Positions 1 to 4,738 of a stretch of DNA of 5,542 bases are shown piece by piece (positions within the stretch are counted from its first letter, which is position 1; each line of letters begins with the position of its first letter). Location: positions 1-5,542 of the forward strand of contig SXVE01000553.1 of assembly GCA_005790265.1 (NCBI GenBank). Direction: 5' to 3'. The notes under the pieces are model-generated. The model made no database searches. It saw only the letters and a program-made list of their open reading frames with translations, and was not told the origin of the DNA. The position numbers and the translations under genes were made by a program. The stretch is from Acidobacteriota bacterium (GTDB taxonomy: Bacteria > Acidobacteriota > Blastocatellia > Pyrinomonadales > Pyrinomonadaceae).

Positions 1-372
1 GGCGTATTGTTTTCGGGATTGTTGTCCGCAATTTGTGCCGCTTATATTGGCTTGACTTCAAAAAGTTCTCAATACGGCTTCGACGCTAAAGATTTTTGGT
101 GGCTTGGAATGTTGTATTTAGGTTTTTTTGGTTCAATCGCAGGCGGAATTTTGGGTGGAGCAGTATCTCTATTTAATTTGAGTTTAATAACAGCGGGGAT
201 ATGCGGATTTCTAATCACAGCAGTTCCTGCTGTTTTTGTTCGTATATTGCCAGAATTTGAGAGTAAATTCGGAACGGATTTTATAAAATTTGGAATTGCT
301 TTTATTTTTATCACAACAATGACTGCAATTTTTGTTTCCTACAGTCAAATGACGTTCTTCAAAAGCGAGTAA
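1..372 (+). CDS. Membrane protein of unknown function, 3' part only
   Basis: The reading frame is open from the first base of the window and ends with TAA at 370-372. A TTG at position 7 could serve as a start, but it has no ribosome-binding site and lies inside a hydrophobic run, so the gene most likely begins upstream and only its C-terminal 123 residues are visible. The peptide is strongly hydrophobic, with about four candidate membrane segments: the first 15-18 residues, a stretch around LGMLYLGFFGSIAGGILGG, the next around LSLITAGICGFLITAVPAVF, and a last one near FGIAFIFITTMTAIFV. Glycine-rich GGILGG inside a helix suggests tight helix packing. The C-terminus (SQMTFFKSE) is short and polar. 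I do not recognise the family. It is visibly more AT-rich than the genes downstream. Its direction matches the next gene, but a promoter and riboswitch separate them, so they are probably not one operon. Confidence 0.7.
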   Translation, partial: GVLFSGLLSAICAAYIGLTSKSSQYGFDAKDFWWLGMLYLGFFGSIAGGILGGAVSLFNLSLITAGICGFLITAVPAVFVRILPEFESKFGTDFIKFGIAFIFITTMTAIFVSYSQMTFFKSE

Positions 373-410
373 TCGGATTATTTTTCGCGCGAATCTAAAA
401 TTTCCAACGC

Positions 411-439
411 TTGACACTTTTAACATAAAAACGCATCAT
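411..439 (+). promoter_or_regulatory. Probable sigma70-type promoter of the riboswitch-controlled methionine gene
   Basis: A perfect -35 hexamer TTGACA lies at 411-416. Exactly 17 bases downstream is CATCAT (434-439), which matches four of six positions of the TATAAT -10 consensus. Transcription would start near 446, just before the first paired base of the riboswitch at 453, which is where an aptamer-bearing leader should begin. A better-looking TATAAT at 445-450 lies 28 bases from the -35 box and would start transcription inside the first aptamer helix, so it is the less likely choice. The placement is inferred from motif and spacing only. Confidence 0.5.
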
Positions 440-451
440 TTATTTATAATT

Positions 452-503
452 TGTGGTGAGTTACAGCGACTTGCGACCACGTTAAATAAACTGCTAAACA
501 GCC
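452..503 (+). promoter_or_regulatory. SAM-II riboswitch aptamer (S-adenosylmethionine sensor)
   Basis: This RNA should bind S-adenosylmethionine and shut off the downstream methionine-synthesis gene. Helix P1 pairs GTGGT (453-457) with ACCAC (476-480). Its loop holds the SAM-II-like TGAgTT segment (457-462) and CTTGC (470-474). After P1 come the A-rich linker GTTAAATAAA (481-490) and the hallmark GCTAAA (493-498). TTGC (471-474) pairs with GC-AA of GCTAA, leaving T495 bulged. That is the classic H-type pseudoknot P2, and T495 corresponds to the SAM-contacting U44 of the crystallised metX RNA. Two further pairs, G466-C502 and C467-G501, can extend P2. Order, spacing and sequence all agree with my memory of the SAM-II (metA/SAM-alpha) consensus; no covariance search was run. 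One deviation is G460 where U10 is expected. SAM-II is known best from alphaproteobacteria ahead of met genes. Its place before a homocysteine methyltransferase supports the call. Confidence 0.86.
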
Positions 504-546
504 GACAAAGACAAATCTGATAAATGAAAAAGTCTCGCTGTTTAGC
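493..546 (+). promoter_or_regulatory. Antiterminator helix of the SAM-II riboswitch
   Basis: GCTAAACAGC (493-502) is perfectly complementary to GCTGTTTAGC (537-546), giving ten Watson-Crick pairs plus a T492-G547 wobble. The 5' strand contains the GCTAA that the SAM-bound pseudoknot needs. The 3' strand covers the loop and inner stem of the terminator at 520-563. The two folds therefore cannot coexist. Without SAM this helix should form and allow read-through. With SAM the 5' strand is held in P2 and the terminator forms. The pairing is seen in the sequence; the switching direction is inferred from known SAM-II logic. Confidence 0.75.
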
Positions 547-563
547 GAGGCTTTTTCATTTAT
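520..563 (+). terminator. Intrinsic terminator of the SAM-II expression platform
   Basis: A long hairpin pairs 520-539 with 544-563 around the tetraloop GTTT, 20 pairs with one G-T wobble (T533-G550). The GC-rich core is CTCGCT/AGCGAG, followed on the 3' side by the T-rich run TTTTTCATTT. The matching A-rich tract on the 5' side means it could also work on the opposite strand. It lies 62 bases before the ATG of the HMT-MTHFR gene, so when formed it would stop transcription ahead of the coding region. It may also end read-through from the membrane-protein gene upstream, which has no other visible terminator. Confidence 0.85.
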
Positions 564-625
564 AGAAGCAATTATAAAAGCGCGTTAAAAATTTTGTTTT
601 TCGCTTTTATGTTCGATTTTATTTT

Positions 626-2515
626 ATGCGAGATTTTCGAGAAATTTTAGAAGACGACAGCGTTTACGTTTTTGACGGCGCGGTCGGCACGCGTTTTTAC
701 GACAAAGGCGTTTACATCAATCGCTCTTACGACGAATTGAATTTGACGCAGCCGGATTTGGTGCGCGAAGTTCATAAAGAATACGTCAAAGCGGGCGCGG
801 ACATTATCGAAACGAACACGTTTGGCGCGACGCGGCATCGGCTTCAGCAATACAGTCTCGAAAACAAACTGCGGGAAATTAACGTTGAAGGCGTGAAATT
901 GGCGCGCGAAGCGGCGGGCGAAAACGTTTTCGTCGCGGGCGCCGTCGGTCCGCTCGATTTGCGGATTGAACCGTACGGTCCGACTTCGTTTGATGAAGCG
1001 AAACAGATGTTCGCCGAACAAATCGAGGCGCTTTTGGAAGGCGGCGTTGATCTGTTCGTGCTCGAAACTTTTTCGGATTTGTCGGAAATTCAACAGGCAA
1101 TCAAAGCCGTGCGCGAACTTTCGGATTTGCCGATCATCGCGCAGATGACGATTCAAACCGACGGCAATACCGTGTTCGGCGCGTCGCCGGAAATTTTGAC
1201 GCAGCGACTCGAAGAATACGGCGCGGATGTCGTCGGCTTAAACTGCGGCGTCGGTCCGACGCACGTTTTGAGCGCGCTGGAGAAAATGCGCGACGTCACG
1301 AAACTGAAACTTTCCGCGCAGCCGAACGCCGGACTTCCGCGCGATGTGCAGGGGCGACAATTTTATATGTGTTCGCCGGAATATATGTCGAAATTCGCGA
1401 AACGCTTTATCAAAGCGGGCGCGAAATTCGTCGGCGGCTGCTGCGGAACGACGCCGCAGCATATTAAATTGATCGCCGATTCAGTTCGCGCCGTCAGCCC
1501 GCGCCAAGCGAAAGCCGCGATTAAGCCGAGCGAACCGATCAAAGTTACCGATTTGACGCCGCCCGATGTTGAAGTCGTTCCGGCGGAATTGCGCTCGAAA
1601 TGGTCGGCGAAAATCGCGCGCGGCGAATTTGTCACATCCGTCGAAGTTTTGCCGCCGAAAGGCTGCGACGCGGCGAAAACTTTGGAATCAATCAAACTTT
1701 TGAAAACCGCCGGAGTTGATGCCGTCAATATTCCCGACGGACCGCGCGCGCAGACGAGGATGAGCGCGCAGGCGACCGCCGTTTTGGTCGAGCGCGAAAT
1801 CGGCATCGAAGCCGTTTTGCATTACTGCTGCCGCGATAGAAATCTGCTCGGAATGATGTCGGATTTGCTCGGCGCGGCGGCGCTCGGCGTGCATAATTTG
1901 CTGATTATCACGGGCGATCCGCCGAAAATGGGACCGTTCCCGGATGCGACCGCCGTTTTCGATATTGACTCAATCGGCTTAACGAATATGGTCAACAAAC
2001 TCAATCACGGCTTGGATTTGGGCAATAATCCGATTGGCTGTCCGACCGCGTTTTCCATCGGCGTCGGCGTCAATCCGGGCGCGATCAACGTCGAAGAAGA
2101 AATTCGCCGCTTTGAATGGAAAGTCGAAGCGGGCGCGGAATACGCGATCACTCAGCCGGTTTACGACACGAAACAGTTGCGCGATTTCCTGAAACGAATC
2201 GAACACGTCCGCATTCCGATTGTCGCCGGAATTTTCCCGTTCGTGTCGAGCCGCAACGCCGAATTTATGCACAACGAAGTTCCCGGCGTCGTCGTCACGC
2301 AGGAAATTCTCGACCGAATGCGCCGTGCGTCCGACCGTTCCAAAGAAGCGGCGCGCGACGAAGGCTTGGCAATCGCGCGCGAATCGCTGACGGAAGTTCG
2401 CGATTTAATAAACGGCGTGCAGGTTTCCGCGCCGTTCGGCAACGTCAAATACGCGCTTCAGGTTTTTGAGGTTTTAGAAGAATTCAAGCAGGCGAGTGCG
2501 ACGATGAATTCTTAA
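626..2515 (+). CDS. Bifunctional homocysteine S-methyltransferase / 5,10-methylenetetrahydrofolate reductase
   Basis: The 629-residue protein has two fused cytoplasmic enzymes. Residues about 10-295 are a homocysteine S-methyltransferase TIM barrel with DGAVGT near the start, ETNTFGA, and three zinc-binding cysteines: C207 (GLNCGVGP) and C272-C273 (GGCCGTTPQHI), the ligand set of BHMT and MetH. After a linker rich in P, K and V, residues about 330-620 form an FAD-dependent methylenetetrahydrofolate reductase. This domain shows E340 in the EVLPPKG motif (equivalent to the catalytic glutamate of E. coli MetF), ITGDPP with D431, and ITQPVYD with Q510. Architecture and length match the Bacillus YitJ type (about 612 residues). 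There are no folate, cobalamin or reactivation domains of full MetH. The role is methionine formation from homocysteine together with supply of 5-methyl-THF; the direct methyl donor of the first domain cannot be told from sequence. ATG at 626 gives the correct N-terminus. No Shine-Dalgarno is seen in the T-rich leader. The SAM-II riboswitch controls it. Confidence 0.95.
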   Translation: MRDFREILEDDSVYVFDGAVGTRFYDKGVYINRSYDELNLTQPDLVREVHKEYVKAGADIIETNTFGATRHRLQQYSLENKLREINVEGVKLAREAAGENVFVAGAVGPLDLRIEPYGPTSFDEAKQMFAEQIEALLEGGVDLFVLETFSDLSEIQQAIKAVRELSDLPIIAQMTIQTDGNTVFGASPEILTQRLEEYGADVVGLNCGVGPTHVLSALEKMRDVTKLKLSAQPNAGLPRDVQGRQFYMCSPEYMSKFAKRFIKAGAKFVGGCCGTTPQHIKLIADSVRAVSPRQAKAAIKPSEPIKVTDLTPPDVEVVPAELRSKWSAKIARGEFVTSVEVLPPKGCDAAKTLESIKLLKTAGVDAVNIPDGPRAQTRMSAQATAVLVEREIGIEAVLHYCCRDRNLLGMMSDLLGAAALGVHNLLIITGDPPKMGPFPDATAVFDIDSIGLTNMVNKLNHGLDLGNNPIGCPTAFSIGVGVNPGAINVEEEIRRFEWKVEAGAEYAITQPVYDTKQLRDFLKRIEHVRIPIVAGIFPFVSSRNAEFMHNEVPGVVVTQEILDRMRRASDRSKEAARDEGLAIARESLTEVRDLINGVQVSAPFGNVKYALQVFEVLEEFKQASATMNS

Positions 2516-2540
2516 ATCAAAATTGCCAGTAAAATAAAAA

Positions 2541-2578
2541 ACCCGCCGACTGAAAAACATTTTCGGCGGTGTTTTTTT
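2541..2578 (+). terminator. Intrinsic terminator after the HMT-MTHFR gene
   Basis: A seven-pair GC-rich stem, CCGCCGA (2543-2549) with TCGGCGG (2563-2569), closes a 13-base A-rich loop and is followed by G and seven T residues (2572-2578). With T2570 bulged out, C2542-G2571 and the preceding A-tract can extend the helix. It lies 27 bases after the TAA at 2513-2515. Confidence 0.85.
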
Positions 2579-2605
2579 ATTTGGCGGCTATGTATTTTAG
2601 CGAAC

Positions 2606-2633
2606 TTAAGAGCAATTATTCGCGTGCTATATC
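2606..2633 (+). promoter_or_regulatory. Possible promoter of the exported-protein gene
   Basis: TTAAGA (2606-2611) and TATATC (2628-2633) are separated by 16 bases. The second is preceded by TGC, giving an extended -10 form. Each hexamer matches four of six consensus positions. A promoter is expected somewhere between the terminator ending at 2578 and the ATG at 2674, but this AT-rich stretch offers other weak candidates. Confidence 0.3.
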
Positions 2634-2660
2634 TTTTAGTTACGAACACAAAATATTTAC

Positions 2661-2664
2661 GAGG
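2661..2664 (+). promoter_or_regulatory. Shine-Dalgarno site fixing the start at 2674
   Basis: GAGG lies nine bases before the ATG at 2674. It decides that start and shows that this organism uses Shine-Dalgarno initiation, in contrast to the two genes at 626 and 3984 that lack such a site. Confidence 0.7.
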
Positions 2665-2673
2665 TTTATATAA

Positions 2674-3282
2674 ATGAAAGGACAGCATCGAGCATCGGGG
2701 GTTTTTATTTTTTTCCTGTTATTTTTCTTTTTCGCGGCGGAAATTCACGCGCAGCAGCAGCAAAATGAAACTTACACGGGAACGGTTTTAAGTTACGGAA
2801 GCGGTTTTAACACGCGAACGCAAACGGCGACGTTTACGCTCAACATCAGAAATCAAACTTCCGACGCGCAGGCACAGCGTTATTTGAGCATTTTGCAGGA
2901 AGGCGGACAAGACAATTTGTTAAATGAGATTGACGATCAGGAACTCGGCAGATTTTCAATCGGGGCGAACGTCGGAATTCCGATTAACGCCGTGCGCGAA
3001 ACGGTGGTTGACGGCAAACGAAGAATTTTTATCGTCTTCAAACGCTGGACGCGATTTGCCGAACTTCGCGGCGGTTATCGCTCGCTCGATTACCCGTTCG
3101 GCGTCATCGAACTTTCGATTGACGAACGAACCGGCAAAGGCGAAGGAACTTACATCGCCGCCGCGCACATCAGATGGAAACAAGACCGGAAAACCAATCA
3201 ATATCAAATCGAGATTGAAAATTTCGCGACGTATCCGGCGCGTCTGCTCGGCGTCACGCAGCGCAACCGCCGATTGCCGTAA
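2674..3282 (+). CDS. Exported protein of unknown function with signal peptide
   Basis: The 202-residue product begins with a classic Sec signal peptide: a basic start (MKGQHR), a hydrophobic core from about residue 10 to 22 rich in phenylalanine and leucine, and a likely signal peptidase I site after EIHA (residue 26). There is no lipobox cysteine. The mature part opens with a glutamine run (QQQQ) encoded by CAG/CAA repeats. It then alternates short hydrophobic and charged stretches such as TATFTLNIRN, RRIFIVFKRW and QIEIENFATYP, which suggests a mostly beta-strand fold. No cysteine is visible in the mature protein and no catalytic motif is apparent. I recognise no family. It would be periplasmic or secreted. 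The gene stands alone between two terminators, so the neighbours give no clue to function. The start is supported by the GAGG site and the signal peptide; codon use resembles the neighbouring genes. Confidence 0.85.
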   Translation: MKGQHRASGVFIFFLLFFFFAAEIHAQQQQNETYTGTVLSYGSGFNTRTQTATFTLNIRNQTSDAQAQRYLSILQEGGQDNLLNEIDDQELGRFSIGANVGIPINAVRETVVDGKRRIFIVFKRWTRFAELRGGYRSLDYPFGVIELSIDERTGKGEGTYIAAAHIRWKQDRKTNQYQIEIENFATYPARLLGVTQRNRRLP

Positions 3283-3302
3283 TGGATTTTTGACGAAAAT
3301 GG

Positions 3303-3346
3303 AAAAAGGAAGCGGGTAAAAATTGATTTTTACCCGCTTCCTTTTT
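3303..3346. terminator. Bidirectional terminator between convergent genes
   Basis: A 20-pair perfect hairpin (3303-3322 with 3327-3346) has loop TTGA. Its core is GGAAGCGGGT/ACCCGCTTCC, flanked by AAAAA on the left and T residues on the right, with three more T after the stem. The symmetry gives a T-tract on either strand, which suits its position 20 bases after the exported-protein gene and 20 bases after the hemerythrin gene on the opposite strand. Confidence 0.92.
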
Positions 3347-3366
3347 TTATTGGCAGAATTATTCGA

Positions 3367-3825
3367 TTATTTTCCGGCGCTTGCCGTCTGCGTTTTTTTG
3401 AAATTTTGTTTTTCTTTCGCCATTTCCGCACCTAATTTTTCAAGTTCGTCTTTGCCGAGAATTTCCTCGACTTTGATAAACATTTCGCCTTCTTCTTCCA
3501 TTACGTGATGCGTAATATCTTCCATCAACACTTTTAATTTCGGCTCGAATTTTTCGCTGTCGTCAGACAGTTTCGCCAATTCGCGCAGAAACATTTTCGC
3601 TTGATGATGTTCTTCGATGCCTTCAAGCACGATATCTTCGAGTTCCGATTCTTTTTTCAGACGCGGATAAAATATCGTTTCTTCGATGTGCGTGTGATTG
3701 TCCAGTTCTTCTTTGATTTGTTCAAATAATTTTTTGTGTTCTTTGCCTTCCGTGTCGGCTTTTACTTTTTGAAAAAGCCGCTCGACTTTGTCGTGATCCG
3801 CTTTTAACAACTCGATTGCATTCAT
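3367..3825 (-). CDS. Hemerythrin HHE cation-binding domain protein
   Basis: The 152-residue protein is a four-helix-bundle hemerythrin-like domain that should hold a non-heme di-iron centre. Candidate iron ligands fall in the family pattern. H11 is in LLKADHD. H44, H46, E48 and E49 are in DNHTHIEETIFYP, the HHE motif. H73-H74 are in EEHHQAK. H106-H107 with following glutamates are in THHVMEEEGEMF. No signal peptide or membrane segment is present, so it is cytosolic. The charged C-terminal tail (about 117-152, rich in K and E) continues as helix and ends in TASAGK. Family members act in oxygen or nitric oxide sensing, iron-sulphur repair or iron storage; which applies here is not decided by sequence. 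There is no N-terminal ScdA/RIC domain. ATG at 3825 is preceded by GAGGGAG (3839-3833) with a seven-base spacer, a strong ribosome-binding site. The gene is a single unit, convergent with the exported-protein gene and divergent from rpiA. Confidence 0.9.
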   Translation of the reverse strand: MNAIELLKADHDKVERLFQKVKADTEGKEHKKLFEQIKEELDNHTHIEETIFYPRLKKESELEDIVLEGIEEHHQAKMFLRELAKLSDDSEKFEPKLKVLMEDITHHVMEEEGEMFIKVEEILGKDELEKLGAEMAKEKQNFKKTQTASAGK

Positions 3826-3856
3826 AATATTTCTCCCTCTTGTTCGTCAATTTTGT

Positions 3857-3879
3857 AAGAATGTTTTCGGTACATTCTT
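3857..3879. repeat. 8-bp inverted repeat upstream of the hemerythrin gene, possible operator
   Basis: AAGAATGT (3857-3864) and ACATTCTT (3872-3879) are perfect inverted copies separated by seven bases (TTTCGGT). The centre-to-centre distance is 15 bases, about one and a half helical turns. The element lies about 32-54 bases before the hemerythrin ATG, where a dimeric repressor or activator could act. It has no T-tract like a terminator. It could equally form a hairpin in the 5' untranslated RNA. The regulator is unknown. Confidence 0.45.
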
Positions 3880-3968
3880 TTTGCGTGCGCGAATCAAGCC
3901 GCAATCATCGTGCCAGCGGAAACAAGACGCGCGGCGCTGTTTTTTGGTCATCGGCAATTAAAATTTAC

Positions 3969-3977
3969 TGTTAAAAT
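3969..3977 (+). promoter_or_regulatory. Extended -10 promoter element for rpiA, predicting a leaderless mRNA
   Basis: TGT followed by TAAAAT (3972-3977) matches the extended -10 form TGnTATAAT in all but one position. The ATG of rpiA at 3984 begins seven bases after the last T of the box, the usual distance to the transcription start. No good -35 hexamer sits at normal spacing (TTGGTC at 3944-3949 is 22 bases away), which is common with extended -10 boxes. No Shine-Dalgarno precedes the ATG. Confidence 0.45.
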
Positions 3978-3983
3978 AAGCGA

Positions 3984-4682
3984 ATGAACTTGAAACAAAC
4001 GGCTGGCGAGCGCGCCGCCGAATTCGTCGAAAACGGAATGACCATCGGACTCGGAACCGGCTCCACAGTTTACTGGACGATTCGGCAAATCGGATTGCAA
4101 ATTGAAAAAGGCTTGCAAATTCGCGCTGTTCCTACTTCCGAAGCGACGGCAAGATTAGCCGCCGAATTGAATATTCCGCTGATTGATTTCGCAAGTACGG
4201 CGAAGCTGGATTTAACGATTGACGGCGCGGACGAAATCAATCCGGCGTTCGATTTAATTAAAGGCGGCGGCGGCGCGCTACTGCGCGAAAAGCTCGTCGC
4301 CGCCGCATCAAAAAAATTGATTATCGTCGCTGATGAAAGCAAATTAGTCGCTGATCTCGGCGCTTTTCCGCTGCCAATCGAAGTTGTGAAATTCGCCTGG
4401 GAAACAACGGCGCGGCGTCTCGAAGAAATCGGCTTAAAATCCGTTTTGCGCAAAAAAGAAAATGAGGTATTCGTTACCGACAACGGAAATTATATTCTCG
4501 ATTGCGGCGGCGGAAAAATCGTCGAACCGGCAACGCTTCATCAACAAATAAAGTTGCTGACCGGCGTCGTCGAAACAGGAATTTTTCCGGCGATGGCGGA
4601 CATGCTAATCATCGCGAGCGAAAACGGAGTGCGAATAATGGAAAAATCCGGTGCTGAAAAGATTCGCGGCGAAAATAAATAG
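3984..4682 (+). CDS. rpiA: Ribose-5-phosphate isomerase A
   Basis: RpiA interconverts ribose 5-phosphate and ribulose 5-phosphate in the non-oxidative pentose phosphate pathway, in the cytosol. The 232 residues fit the family (E. coli 219). Visible motifs are GLGTGST at residues 22-28, the phosphate-binding loop; PTSEATA at 50-56; TIDGADEI with D80 and D83; and KGGGGALLREK with K93 and E102. These correspond to D81, D84, K94 and catalytic E103 of E. coli. LIIVADESK and VTDNGNYILDC further down are also characteristic. No catalytic residue is missing. The ATG at 3984 gives the normal N-terminus (LKQTAGERAAEFV); no Shine-Dalgarno is present, and the promoter box sits directly before it. The gene is divergent from the hemerythrin gene and convergent with glmS. 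Its TAG stop (4680-4682) lies within the terminator stem. Confidence 0.97.
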   Translation: MNLKQTAGERAAEFVENGMTIGLGTGSTVYWTIRQIGLQIEKGLQIRAVPTSEATARLAAELNIPLIDFASTAKLDLTIDGADEINPAFDLIKGGGGALLREKLVAAASKKLIIVADESKLVADLGAFPLPIEVVKFAWETTARRLEEIGLKSVLRKKENEVFVTDNGNYILDCGGGKIVEPATLHQQIKLLTGVVETGIFPAMADMLIIASENGVRIMEKSGAEKIRGENK

Positions 4683-4722
4683 CGACGCCTTTTTATCATC
4701 CCCAAAAAAGCGTCGCTATTTA
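4676..4722. terminator. Shared terminator hairpin between rpiA and glmS
   Basis: A 13-pair perfect stem, 4676-4688 with 4710-4722, has the core TAGCGACGC/GCGTCGCTA. Inside, after a bulged C, TTTTT (4690-4694) can pair with AAAAA (4705-4709), extending the stem. Outer A/T pairs supply a T-rich tail in either direction. The stem includes the rpiA stop codon and begins 16 bases past the glmS stop on the opposite strand, so it can serve both convergent genes. The large loop and short outer T-tract make its strength uncertain. Confidence 0.7.
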
Positions 4723-4738
4723 TTACTCGTTTTCAAAA

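Noticed and set aside
384..393. Perfect palindrome TTCGCGCGAA after the membrane-protein stop
   Set aside because: It has no loop and no following T-tract, so it is not a terminator. It is self-complementary, but there is no second copy nearby to suggest a binding site.
445..450. Perfect TATAAT that could be the -10 box of the methionine gene
   Set aside because: It lies 28 bases from the TTGACA and has no -35 match at 17 bases. A start from it would fall near 457, cutting into riboswitch helix P1. It may be AT-rich coincidence.
445..453. Bacteroidetes-type -7 promoter box (TAnnTTTG) near the riboswitch start
   Set aside because: The sequence is one T short of the consensus, and the Shine-Dalgarno sites and codon style do not point to Bacteroidetes.
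647..1156. Long minus-strand open frame (169 codons) opposite the methyltransferase domain
   Set aside because: It lies wholly inside a strongly conserved gene, has an arginine/phenylalanine-rich translation typical of antisense shadow frames in this codon bias, and lacks a ribosome-binding site and recognisable motifs.
1363..1806. Minus-strand open frame (147 codons) opposite the domain linker and the start of the MTHFR domain
   Set aside because: The opposite strand encodes clear catalytic motifs (GGCCGTT, EVLPPKG). The antisense product resembles no known protein and follows from skewed codon use.
2755..2763. CAG-type triplet repeat encoding the glutamine run after the signal peptide
   Set aside because: It is only three CAG units plus CAA, too short to call a functional repeat or a phase-variable tract.
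3323..3508. Short plus-strand open frame opposite the hemerythrin 3' end
   Set aside because: It starts inside the terminator hairpin and overlaps the hemerythrin coding region antisense; its hydrophobic translation reflects the complement of lysine/glutamate codons.
4070..4483. Minus-strand open frame (137 codons) opposite rpiA
   Set aside because: It overlaps the conserved RpiA catalytic region and its serine/alanine-rich product has no motif; it is a shadow frame.
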